Source of the DNA: Variovorax gossypii
Lineage (GTDB): Bacteria; Pseudomonadota; Gammaproteobacteria; Burkholderiales; Burkholderiaceae_C
Length of the DNA stretch: 64,000 nucleotides
NCBI RefSeq assembly: GCF_003965815.1
Contig: NZ_RXOE01000002.1
Location: 1,488,001-1,552,000 of the forward strand
Direction of reading: 5' to 3'
Shown: positions 43,985 through 52,305 of the stretch, in pieces
How the letters are laid out: every line of letters starts with the position of its first letter
How positions within the stretch are numbered: the stretch's first letter is position 1
Program-made: the position numbers and the translations under genes
The notes under the pieces: model-generated
What the model saw: only the letters and a program-made list of their open reading frames with translations
Told to the model about the DNA's origin: nothing
Database searches by the model: none

Positions 43985-44683
43985 CTAAGTGGCGCTCCTG
44001 GAGCGTGGACCACTTTTTCGGCTGGTCGGCCGAGTTGGTTGGTCTAACGCGCCGTGGAGAAAGGTGTTCACGGCGTAGCGCACGATCTCGCTGACCTCGC
44101 TTTCGGGCAGGGGCGTGGTGACTAGGCCCGAGGCAGCACGCAATTTGGCGTTGCTCGCCACCATGCTGATGAAGTGTTCGGCCAGCGCTTGAGCGGGCAC
44201 TGTGCTTGTGAGTCCTAGAGTGGATCGCTGCTGTTCAGAGATCCATCTCGCAAGGATTTCTACGGCCCTGCCATAGCTGACTTCCCACATCGCGTGTGCA
44301 ACATCAGGAAAACGTCGGCCTTCGTTGACCAAGAGCCGATGGAGTGCCAACGTACGCGGCGAGAGCGCAGATACCAGCAATTGCCTGCCAAGTAGCGAAA
44401 GCACTTCGCTGGGCTCCCGCCCTGTGATGTGCAACTGATCCAGAGGCTTCGCAACTTCAGCGCACAGGCTCGTCATCGCCTCTTTGAACAGCCCCTCCTT
44501 GTCGCCAAAGTGGCTGTAGATGGTGCTACGTGAGCCGCCCACTCGGGCAATCAGATCATCGACGGCCACGCCGTCAAAGCCGCGCTCAAGAAATAGTTCT
44601 GCGGCGACGGAGGTCAGATCCCGCAGGCGTTGAGCCCCTTTGACGGTCCGGTGTTTCGGAGGTGTGTGTTTGTCGTCGACCAA
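43985..44683 (-). CDS. TetR-family regulator, TTG start
   Basis: 232 residues. No ATG or better start exists; the TTG at 44683 is preceded by AGGAGAG at good spacing. Helix-turn-helix 'VAAELFLERGFDGVAVDDLIARVGGSRSTIYSHFGDKEGLFKEAM' (about 27-71). The C-terminal domain is of the AefR/TetR_C_7 kind. A perfect palindrome lies just upstream, suggesting self-repression, and the aldo/keto reductase and hydrolase genes follow in the same direction as likely targets. Confidence 0.91.
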   Translation of the reverse strand: MVDDKHTPPKHRTVKGAQRLRDLTSVAAELFLERGFDGVAVDDLIARVGGSRSTIYSHFGDKEGLFKEAMTSLCAEVAKPLDQLHITGREPSEVLSLLGRQLLVSALSPRTLALHRLLVNEGRRFPDVAHAMWEVSYGRAVEILARWISEQQRSTLGLTSTVPAQALAEHFISMVASNAKLRAASGLVTTPLPESEVSEIVRYAVNTFLHGALDQPTRPTSRKSGPRSRSAT

Positions 44684-44705
44684 GCTGCTCTCCTCTTACA
44701 GAATA

Positions 44706-44726
44706 TGTACTGTACTATACAGTACA
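44706..44726. promoter_or_regulatory. TetR operator palindrome
   Basis: Perfect 9-base arms TGTACTGTA (44706-44714) and TACAGTACA (44718-44726) around a 3-base centre. It sits 23 bases upstream of the TTG start of the minus-strand TetR gene, just before its ribosome site, so it would block that promoter when bound. The half-site CTGTA also occurs in LexA boxes, but the spacing here does not fit LexA. Confidence 0.82.
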
Positions 44727-44876
44727 AAAGTGGTTGCGCAACTAAACCTTGGCGCGATCGGGTTTATCGGCAATTGCTACGGATGTCCGGGTCAGTCTGT
44801 CGGCGAGCTGTATTCACGCGTTGCTGCAAGTCCGTTCGGACAGTGAAGTCGTGCAGTCAGTAGGCGAGTACAGCGT

Positions 44877-45659
44877 CTAGAGACGCAGTTCCACGACATA
44901 TCCTTCATAGTGCACCGTGTGAATCAGCTTCAGGTCGAACGGGGCATCCAATCTTTGGCGAAGTCTCAACATGGCGACCCTGACGATGCTGCACTGCGGA
45001 TCCACACGCGGCCCCCATACGGCTGCCATCAGTCTTTCGCGCGACATCACCCGACCTGGATGGGCCATGAGTACGTCCAGTAGGTCGAATTGAGTGGCCG
45101 TAAGCCTAAGGTCGATGCCGCGGCGAAATGCTTTGCCGCGCTTCCTATCTATGGCCAAGTCCGCCAATCGGGGCCAAGTGACGTCAGGTGCCTTCGGGTT
45201 AAATATCAGGGCCCAAACTCGTGTAAGCAAATCGCCGGGTGCGCAAGGTTTGAACAAGGTTTCAGTAGTGCATAGGCCTTGACTTGCGAGGCAATCGGGG
45301 ACATGGCTTCGCTCAGTCAGAACAAGTAGTGGCGTGCGGGTCATGCGCTGCATGGAGCACACTGTAGGCAGGGCATCGGACAATAGCGCTGTATCAAGAA
45401 GAATCAATGCATACGGCGCACCCGATGAGATCCGTAGTTCGGCGTGCCGAGGGTGCACAGTCTCGATCGTCAAACCGGAGCGATTGAGGATATGGCTGAA
45501 CTTGTCGCGCGCTGCGCTTTCCGGTCCTAGAAACAGGACGCGTGGTGACGCATGCAACTTTGGGGTCATTTCAATTGGCAGTCCGTGTTCTAGGACCGCG
45601 TCATAACGCGGCTGCTCCTGTGGGAATGCTTCCCGATTGCATCGCTTCAGGAAGTCCAT
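44877..45659 (-). CDS. Orphan OmpR-type response regulator with degenerate receiver
   Basis: 260 residues. A receiver-like domain (about 40-150) begins 'RVLFLGPESAARDKF', where the usual pair of acidic residues is replaced by Gly-Pro. A candidate phospho-acceptor Asp89 ('ILLDTALL') and Lys in 'LFKPC' remain. A winged-helix output domain follows ('LTATQFDLLDVLMAHPGRVMSRERLMAAVWG', ending 'YEGYVVELRL'). No kinase is adjacent. It may work without classical phosphorylation. It lies 24 bases downstream of the second SDR copy, in the same direction. Confidence 0.86.
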   Translation of the reverse strand: MDFLKRCNREAFPQEQPRYDAVLEHGLPIEMTPKLHASPRVLFLGPESAARDKFSHILNRSGLTIETVHPRHAELRISSGAPYALILLDTALLSDALPTVCSMQRMTRTPLLVLTERSHVPDCLASQGLCTTETLFKPCAPGDLLTRVWALIFNPKAPDVTWPRLADLAIDRKRGKAFRRGIDLRLTATQFDLLDVLMAHPGRVMSRERLMAAVWGPRVDPQCSIVRVAMLRLRQRLDAPFDLKLIHTVHYEGYVVELRL

Positions 45660-45683
45660 ATTGATGCCCCCCGGGTACGGAGT

Positions 45684-46616
45684 TCATCGCGCCCGCCAGA
45701 GCCATTCAATACCGACCATCCCAGCACTCTCGGACCATAGTTGATCACGCGCGCTTTGACTTCGCGCCAGTTCAGACGGCTCGGGGAATGTCGGCTTTCC
45801 CTTGACAAGCGAGAGATAGATTCGTCCGTGAGGTGGGCTGATAACGCCCAAGGCCACGTCAGCCAGAATTTCTCCGGAACGCTCCGGTGTGCCCGCGACG
45901 TACTCAGGCCGGAAAAGTCCGATCACACGGAAAACGGTATGCATCAAGAGCGTGACGAGCAATCGTGCGACGAACGAGTTGTCACGACCAAGCGAGGTTC
46001 CGGCGGTAAGTCCGGGACTGAAAGCGACCACGCTGATCTTGCGTTCCTTGATGTCGCGCATTGCAGCAAACGACTGCGCAGTTAGCAGGTTACATAGTTT
46101 GGAGGCCGCGTAGGCTCGGATGCCGCTACCGAAACCCGTCGTGATCGGGTGCGCCAGAGTCCACGGATCGAGAGTCCTTGGCGCGATCGGTGTGATAGCA
46201 GGATCATGGGTTTCGCTCGTAGTGATCACTAAACGACCGCCGGCAGCCATGCGTGGCATGAGTAGTCTGGCCAAAAGGTAATGGGCGAGGTGATTCACAG
46301 CAAATGTCAACTCGAAACCATTCGCACTTCGCTGCTCGTTGCTGGAGGTCTGCATGCCGGCATTGAGGACGAGGGCATCGATGCTGGCATCGCCGAGCCG
46401 CAGCTTGATCGTACTGGCGAACTTGCGGACGCTGGCGAGGGATGAAAGATCGAGCGGCAAGGTCTCGATGCCGGGGTGCACTGTGCGTCCACCTCCGCGG
46501 GCACCAATGATGACTCGCACATCGGCCTTAGCAGCGATGTATTGCAGCGCATGCGCCCCGAGTCCGGCGGTAGCGCCGGTCATGACGAGGACGCGTCGTG
46601 GTTTGGATTGATCCAT
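45684..46616 (-). CDS. Short-chain dehydrogenase/reductase, copy 2
   Basis: 310 residues. 'TGATAGLG', 'NAG', 'ITTSE' and 'YAASK' are all conserved, and long stretches are identical to the SDR at 35007-35921 ('LTFAVNHLAHYLLARLL', 'LMHTVFRVIGLFRPEYV'). Only the extreme C terminus differs. The two copies point away from each other at the edges of a 10-kb block of reductases, hydrolases and regulators. The substrate is unknown. Confidence 0.91.
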   Translation of the reverse strand: MDQSKPRRVLVMTGATAGLGAHALQYIAAKADVRVIIGARGGGRTVHPGIETLPLDLSSLASVRKFASTIKLRLGDASIDALVLNAGMQTSSNEQRSANGFELTFAVNHLAHYLLARLLMPRMAAGGRLVITTSETHDPAITPIAPRTLDPWTLAHPITTGFGSGIRAYAASKLCNLLTAQSFAAMRDIKERKISVVAFSPGLTAGTSLGRDNSFVARLLVTLLMHTVFRVIGLFRPEYVAGTPERSGEILADVALGVISPPHGRIYLSLVKGKPTFPEPSELARSQSARDQLWSESAGMVGIEWLWRAR

Positions 46617-46664
46617 TTTTGATTGTTCAATTAGTCGCTGCGGGAATGCCTCGAGTGCGAGTCC

Positions 46665-48056
46665 CTACACAGGTGCGTTCTGTTGCGGGCCATTCCTTGA
46701 CAGCACAAATCGCAATCCGGGGTCCGCCTGTTCTGCAGTTAGAGTCCAGCCATGTGCCTGAGCAATTTCTTGGCAAATGGCCAAGCCAAGGCCAGCCCCT
46801 TTGTCCCGGCGATGCGGGCCGCGCCAGAAACGGACAAAAATTCGGGAAAGTGTGTCCTCGTCCGCACCAGGTCCCCAGTCTCGTACGGTCAGTTCCGTGG
46901 CGGTGGCATCGACGTATATGCCTGAACCTCGGGGTGCATGTTGAATCGCGTTCTCGAGTAGATTCTTTAGTAGCGTGAAGAGTGCACCACGATCGGCTAG
47001 CCATGAGGGGCGGCTTGCATTTGGCTGCAGGTTCACCCATACGCCGGCTCCTTGAGCCATGCGCTGCAGATAACTAGAGACTTCCTGGGTCACATCCAAG
47101 ATGTCGATAGATTCGAAGTGGTAGTTTTGGACTTCTCGCACCTCCGCCAAGAGCAGCAGCTGCTGCACCTGGCGTGTCATGTGCTCGACGTCCTGAAGTA
47201 GCGAGGCTCGATGGGCACTGAACTCGTTCAGCTCGATCTGTGCGCGAATGAGTGCCAGGGGCGTCTTCAGCTCGTGTGCTGCTGCTGCAAGAAACTCCTG
47301 CTGTCCTCGGTATCCGTGCTCGAGTCGCTCAAGCGCCTGGTTGAAGCTCTGCACCAGCGGAGCCACTTCCGCTGGCACGCCTTCAGGTCGAAGTCGCGCG
47401 TGAAGGGAGTGGGGGGAGATCGCCGAGGCTGAGGCAGAGAGTTCGCGAAGTGGCTCGAATGTACGTCGGATCGTCACGTACGCGCAGGCGCCGAAGACGA
47501 TCATCAAGGTTATGCTGAATAACGCAATACCTCTACCCATGAACGGCAACGCAAACTCAGTCTGGAACAGGTCGGCCGCTCTCGCGCTCAACGCGTACTG
47601 TATATACCAAGTCCGTCCTTGATGTTGCACGGGTTCAGTGGCTGCGTGTATCGCCACCCCCTCTCTCTCAAATACAAAATGTCCTCGTGTGAGATGAAGA
47701 GTGGTTAGCCCGCTGGAAGTCCAGAACGATTCTCCGGCCGGAGAGTAAAGAATCACCTGTCCAGACGCATCGAGAACACGGTAGGCTAGTTCATCCTTGA
47801 AGCTTTGATAGATCCAATCTGCCTCATGCTCGATCGAGCGGAGTCCGATGGGCGCCCCATCCGTGCTAAACATTAGACGAGTAGCCAATTTGCTGGCTTG
47901 GATGGAGGCTCGCTTCTCCACTACTTCAGTGTGAAAGGTGAGCAATGCCGTGAGCCCCAAGCCGATCAACAAGATGCTTAACACAACACCCACGAGATAA
48001 GCACCCAAGACTCTTAGGCTGAGGCTATTCAGTGCGGTCGGCGTCACGAAGCGCAT
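46665..48056 (-). CDS. Sensor histidine kinase of an OmpR-type two-component system
   Basis: 463 residues. Two transmembrane segments (about 15-40 and 175-197) flank a periplasmic sensor region. A HAMP-like linker follows, then the H-box 'AAAAHELKTPLALIRAQ' with His261, N-box 'NLLENAIQHAP', and G-boxes 'DWGPGADE' and 'GAGLGLAIC'. Its start overlaps the end of the response regulator gene by 32 bases. The organisation is that of QseC/PmrB-like kinases. Confidence 0.93.
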   Translation of the reverse strand: MRFVTPTALNSLSLRVLGAYLVGVVLSILLIGLGLTALLTFHTEVVEKRASIQASKLATRLMFSTDGAPIGLRSIEHEADWIYQSFKDELAYRVLDASGQVILYSPAGESFWTSSGLTTLHLTRGHFVFEREGVAIHAATEPVQHQGRTWYIQYALSARAADLFQTEFALPFMGRGIALFSITLMIVFGACAYVTIRRTFEPLRELSASASAISPHSLHARLRPEGVPAEVAPLVQSFNQALERLEHGYRGQQEFLAAAAHELKTPLALIRAQIELNEFSAHRASLLQDVEHMTRQVQQLLLLAEVREVQNYHFESIDILDVTQEVSSYLQRMAQGAGVWVNLQPNASRPSWLADRGALFTLLKNLLENAIQHAPRGSGIYVDATATELTVRDWGPGADEDTLSRIFVRFWRGPHRRDKGAGLGLAICQEIAQAHGWTLTAEQADPGLRFVLSRNGPQQNAPV

Positions 48057-48711
48057 ATCCGAGATTTCTTAAGTTAACAATCCGCTGATGTGAGCCGATG
48101 GCAAGCAGCTTGCGGCGCAAGCGGTGCAATGCAACATCAAGGGCATTCGACGTGACAGCTTCTGTCAAGCCCCATCCGCCTGCTTCAAGTGCACTTCTGC
48201 GAACGGTCTCACCGCGTGCCTGTATCAGCGAAAGCATGATTTGCATCTCAGCGGCAGCGAGCGTCACGCTGTCTTCGCCGCAATGCATCGTGCCCGCTTG
48301 GGGGTGCAACTGCAGATCGCCTGCAGTCGGGTTGAGAGGGCGTTGATCCACGGGACGTCGAAGCAACGCTCGAACCCGGGCCACCATCTCGTCCATCGCG
48401 AAGGGCTTGGGCAGATAGTCGTCTGCGCCGGCTTCCAGGCCTCCGATTCGATCACGCAGTGCGTCGCGAGCCGTCAGCACCAGGCAGGGAATGCCGGTTC
48501 CAGCCGCGCGAAGCCGCTGCAGCAAGGCAAGTCCATCGCCATCCGGTAGCCCCCGATCCAAGACCAGTGCGCGATATGGGATTTGCTGCATGGCGATCCA
48601 TGCGGCATCGATGCGCATGACGACATCGACGGCAATGCCGGCATCTGCCAAGCCTTTGCACATCAGACCTGCCAGTCGTTCGTGGTCCTCTACCAAAAGA
48701 ATGCGGTTCAT
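48025..48711 (-). CDS. OmpR/QseB-type response regulator
   Basis: 228 residues. Intact receiver with Glu8-Asp9, phospho-acceptor Asp52 ('LVLDRGLPDGDG') and Lys in 'YLPKPF'. The winged helix is near 130-225, ending 'RIVNLRNLGYALR'. Its ATG overlaps the stop of the upstream mipA-like gene by one base, so outer-membrane protein, regulator and kinase form one operon. The divergent efflux operon 150 bases beyond mipA is a likely target. Confidence 0.93.
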   Translation of the reverse strand: MNRILLVEDHERLAGLMCKGLADAGIAVDVVMRIDAAWIAMQQIPYRALVLDRGLPDGDGLALLQRLRAAGTGIPCLVLTARDALRDRIGGLEAGADDYLPKPFAMDEMVARVRALLRRPVDQRPLNPTAGDLQLHPQAGTMHCGEDSVTLAAAEMQIMLSLIQARGETVRRSALEAGGWGLTEAVTSNALDVALHRLRRKLLAIGSHQRIVNLRNLGYALRDADRTE

Positions 48712-49550
48712 TAGAATCTATACAAATAGCCCATGGATACTCGGTTTTCCGTCGAACGATCGACCAATGGGCTTGCCTTGATTTCCTTTGCGAGGCTCGT
48801 GACGCCAACATCTATGAAAACCGAGTGAGATGCATTGAATAGGTACGATGCTCTCGCCCCGACCTCGACATTGACTGCAGACTCTCCGATGTAAGAGGGG
48901 CGATCCGCGCGGATCTCATTGTCCCGAACGCCGTAGTAGTAGTCGACATACTTCTTGCTCATCCACGAGGCTGAGACGCGTGGGACAAGCATTACCTTTT
49001 GCCCGAGCCGGAAGGTTTTCTCTAGTCCCAGCGTGGCACGCTGTCCCTTGCTGTGGCCTGAAGCGTCTGCAAGGACTTCGGCGCTGATGTCGGCCAGATC
49101 GTTGCGCCAAATCACCTTGCCACCAGCCCAGAGCCCACCCTTGCGCTCATCCATTCCGGAGAGGATTGCCGCATCGTCCGGCTTGTATCCGCTCTCGTCA
49201 TATCGGGCCAGCAGTCGGAAATCGATCTTCTGGGAGGCCGTGATGTCAAGACTTGGCAGCTTGAATTCCACGCGGGGGCCAAAAACGCGCACCCAATGGT
49301 TTTCAAAGTACACAAGCGGCAGCGCGAGGTTGTCTCTGCTGATGCCCTTGTAGGCCTTCTGGTTCGACATGCCTACTACTCCGAGGCCCCAGGTCGACTC
49401 ACTGGATTGATTAACACTTTGCAAAACCGGTTCGTCGGCCAGCGCCAACCCTGGAATCCAAGCCGTGTATGCAATTGCTGAGATCGCTATCTTACGAGCG
49501 AGAAGAGTGGAAATCCACTTTGGAGGTGGACGCATGGTCAGCGATTGCAT
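48711..49550 (-). CDS. mipA: MipA/OmpV-family outer-membrane protein
   Basis: 279 residues with a signal peptide ending about residue 39 ('LALADEP'). The mature part starts 'TWGLGVVGMSNQKAYKGISRDNLALPLVYFENHWVRVFGPRVEFKL' and alternates polar and hydrophobic residues like a beta barrel, ending in aromatic 'GYLYRF', the outer-membrane insertion signal. MipA-like proteins are often regulated by a neighbouring two-component system, as seen here by direct gene overlap. Confidence 0.88.
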   Translation of the reverse strand: MQSLTMRPPPKWISTLLARKIAISAIAYTAWIPGLALADEPVLQSVNQSSESTWGLGVVGMSNQKAYKGISRDNLALPLVYFENHWVRVFGPRVEFKLPSLDITASQKIDFRLLARYDESGYKPDDAAILSGMDERKGGLWAGGKVIWRNDLADISAEVLADASGHSKGQRATLGLEKTFRLGQKVMLVPRVSASWMSKKYVDYYYGVRDNEIRADRPSYIGESAVNVEVGARASYLFNASHSVFIDVGVTSLAKEIKASPLVDRSTENRVSMGYLYRF

Positions 49551-49705
49551 GAGGAGGCTTTCACTTCCGTTGTTGAGGGAACAGGATCTTCGGCGGAGGT
49601 GAATTACGGCGCACTTACCGGCCTCCTCATGACGCTGGACACCTGTCAGTAAGTAGCGGGAAAGGTGCCTCGCGGGATATTTGCGCTTTAGCTATTCCCG
49701 CTCTC

Positions 49706-51178
49706 ATGTGTCCTCGCCCCCCATTTGCTGAAAGTCTTCCCCATTTCCTCGCTTCAAACGTCCTGGTATTGGGCCTGCTCACTGCGCTTCTCGGGTGTAC
49801 AGGAGGTCCGGCTTACCGCGCGCCCGAGATCAATGCGCCTGCCGCGTGGCACGCTCCACTGCCGCATGGCGGAAGCATCGTCGCAATGGAAAAGTGGTGG
49901 CGGCAGTTCGATGACCCGGTACTGAACCAACTGATCGAACAGGCCGAAGGTGAAAGCCCGACCCTCGCTCAAGCTTGGGCGAACATTGAAAAGGCGCGTG
50001 CGACTCTGGTCACCGCTGAGGCATCCGGCCTCCCTGGCCTGAGCGGTAGCGCCTCGTTGGCGCGGGCGCGCTCGCAGCAGCTTTCGTCCGAGCTGGCGAC
50101 CGCCACCGCACGCAGCGCCGGGCTTGACGCGTCGTGGGAGATCGATCTGTTCGGTAAGGCGCGGCGCAACGCGGAGGCCGCGAGGGCTCGAATCGACGCC
50201 CGTGTCGATGATTGGCACGACGCCCGGATCTCGCTGGCCGCTGAAGTGGCGGACACCTATGTGCAATACCGCGCCTGCGGGCTTCTGGCCGACGCCTACG
50301 GTCGGCAGCTGATTTCGACGATGGAGACAGACAGGGCCACCGCCGCTTCGGTGCGCGCCGGCTTCGTTGCGCGTTCAGATGGCATGTTGGCGCGGGCGAG
50401 CTTGGCCAGCACGCGCTCGACTTTCGTGGCGCAACGCGGCCAGTGCGAGTTGTTGGTGAAGTCGCTCGTCCAGTTGACGGGTAGCGATGAGCCGGCGCTG
50501 CGTATGCTGCTCGGGCGAAGCGAGGGCAAGCTGCCTCAGCCGCAATTGATCGAGGTTCGCAGCGTGCCAGCTGAAGTGCTGCGCCAGCGTCCGGATTTGG
50601 CATCACTCGAGCGTGAGTTGGCTGCCGCCAGCGCGGAAGTCGGCGCGACTCGGGCAGATCTTTATCCCAGCCTGTCGTTGTCCGGTTCAGTCAATCTGTC
50701 GGCGGTGAGTGGCGCGCCATCGCTGACGACATGGTCCTTCGGTCCATCGCTGTCGATCCCACTGCTTGATGGCGGCCGGCGACGCGCTGCATTGGACAGC
50801 GCAAAGGCGAGCTATATCTCGGCGCTGGCTAATTGGCGCCAAAGCGTGCGCACAGTGGTCAAGGAGGTTGAACAGGCGCTCGTCAATCTCGATAGCACCG
50901 CTCAGCGCTCTGACGATGCCGCGCGCGCGGCCGATGAATATCGCCGGCACTTCGAGGCGATCGAGGCCAACTGGCGCGCCGGTAACGATAGCTTGCTTAC
51001 GCTGGAGGAGGCGCGCCGCTCGGCCTTGTCGGCCGAAATCAGCTTGCTCACGCTGCAGCAGAACCGCATCCAGTATTGGATCGCACTCTATAAGGCGCTT
51101 GGCGGGGGCTGGTTGCCCGGGGAAGGCGCTCAGCCTCCAGCCAATGCAAACGACACCATCCAAGGAGGAACATCTTGA
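49706..51178 (+). CDS. RND efflux outer-membrane factor lipoprotein (NodT/OprM family)
   Basis: 490 residues. Lipobox 'ALLGC' near residue 31, followed by two outer-membrane-efflux repeats. Recognisable blocks are 'WWRQFDDPVLNQLIEQA', 'DASWEIDLFGKARRNAEAARA' and 'RRPDLASLERELAAASAEVGATRADLYPSLSLSG' (written RQRPD in the protein). It forms the trimeric exit duct. It opens the efflux operon and is divergent from mipA and its two-component genes. Confidence 0.93.
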   Translation: MCPRPPFAESLPHFLASNVLVLGLLTALLGCTGGPAYRAPEINAPAAWHAPLPHGGSIVAMEKWWRQFDDPVLNQLIEQAEGESPTLAQAWANIEKARATLVTAEASGLPGLSGSASLARARSQQLSSELATATARSAGLDASWEIDLFGKARRNAEAARARIDARVDDWHDARISLAAEVADTYVQYRACGLLADAYGRQLISTMETDRATAASVRAGFVARSDGMLARASLASTRSTFVAQRGQCELLVKSLVQLTGSDEPALRMLLGRSEGKLPQPQLIEVRSVPAEVLRQRPDLASLERELAAASAEVGATRADLYPSLSLSGSVNLSAVSGAPSLTTWSFGPSLSIPLLDGGRRRAALDSAKASYISALANWRQSVRTVVKEVEQALVNLDSTAQRSDDAARAADEYRRHFEAIEANWRAGNDSLLTLEEARRSALSAEISLLTLQQNRIQYWIALYKALGGGWLPGEGAQPPANANDTIQGGTS

Positions 51179-52305
51179 ATTCCAGACACATGACCGCTGT
51201 ATTGGTGGCTCTGATGGTATCTGGGTTGGCTGGCTGCTCGAAGCCGGGCGCCAGTGCACAGGTGAACGCTGGCCAGCCAGCCAGCGTTCTCACCGTCACG
51301 GCCATCGAGCCGCAGGCGCAGACCTGGCCACAGCTGGTGCAGGCCAGTGGTCCATTCGCCGCTTGGCAGGAAGTCATCGTTACGCCTGAGACGGGGGGGC
51401 TGCAGTTGATAGAACTGAAGGCCGACGTCGGGGCGCAGGTGAAGCGCGGTCAATTGCTCGCCCGACTGGCGGACGACAGCCTGCGCAACGACCAGCGCAA
51501 ACAGGAGGCCGCTGTGGCCCAGGCGAGCGCGGCCTTGGAACAGGCGCAGTCCAACCTGAGGCGGGCGCGTATGGCTGAAGACAGCGGTGCACTGTCGGCG
51601 CAGAAGATCGAGGAATACCGCATAGCCGCAGAGACTTCCCGGGCTTCACTGGACTCGGCGCGGGCCGAGCTAGATAGCATCAGGTTGAAGCTTTCACAGA
51701 CCCGCGTGATAGCGGCCGACGATGGCATCGTTTCGTCAAAAAGTGCGGTGTTGGGTAACGTCGTAAACGCTGGAGATGAACTGTTCCGGCTGGTGCGCCA
51801 GAGCCGTGTCGAGTGGCGGCCCGAGCTCGATGCGCAGCAGCTCGAGATTGTGAAGCCGGGGCGGGTGGCGCACGTCACGCTAGCCGACGGCCGAGTTGTG
51901 CAAGGCGAGGTGCGCCTGGTTAGCCCAACACTATCGCCCAACACAGGGCGTGGCACCGCATATGTCAGCCTGCCCATTGAAAGCGGCGCGCGCCCGGGAA
52001 CGTTCGGCAGCGGCAGTATCGAGCTTGGCAACAAGCCGGCGCTCACCGTGCCCGCCGGAGCTGTCGTTCTGCGCGACGGCCGTGCGTATGTCTTCCTCCT
52101 CGGTAGCGACAGCAAAGTCATGAGCCGGCCCGTGGCCGTGGGACGTCGACGTGGCGAGCGCGTGGAAATACTCAGCGGCTTGGACGCCGATGCACGAGTT
52201 GTCGGCAGCGGCGGCGCCTTCCTCTCAGACGGTGCATACGTCACTGTTGCGACTACTCAGCCTTCCGCTGGGGCGTCGGATGCCCGCGAAAGGGTGCGTC
52301 GATGA
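51175..52305 (+). CDS. RND efflux membrane-fusion protein
   Basis: 376 residues from the TTG at 51175, which overlaps the upstream stop (TTGA) and has AAGGAGG six bases upstream; an ATG five codons later lacks that spacing. Lipobox 'GLAGC' near residue 21. Biotinyl-lipoyl halves 'VIVTPETGGLQLIELKADVGAQVKRGQLLARL' and 'LSQTRVIAADDGIVSSKSAVLGNVV' flank a helical hairpin. It bridges the pump and the outer-membrane duct. Confidence 0.92.
   Translation: MNSRHMTAVLVALMVSGLAGCSKPGASAQVNAGQPASVLTVTAIEPQAQTWPQLVQASGPFAAWQEVIVTPETGGLQLIELKADVGAQVKRGQLLARLADDSLRNDQRKQEAAVAQASAALEQAQSNLRRARMAEDSGALSAQKIEEYRIAAETSRASLDSARAELDSIRLKLSQTRVIAADDGIVSSKSAVLGNVVNAGDELFRLVRQSRVEWRPELDAQQLEIVKPGRVAHVTLADGRVVQGEVRLVSPTLSPNTGRGTAYVSLPIESGARPGTFGSGSIELGNKPALTVPAGAVVLRDGRAYVFLLGSDSKVMSRPVAVGRRRGERVEILSGLDADARVVGSGGAFLSDGAYVTVATTQPSAGASDARERVRR

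Noticed and set aside
44706..44726. Possible LexA box (CTGTA...TACAG)
   Set aside because: The CTGT and ACAG halves are five bases apart, where LexA needs eight. The 9-base arms fit a TetR operator.
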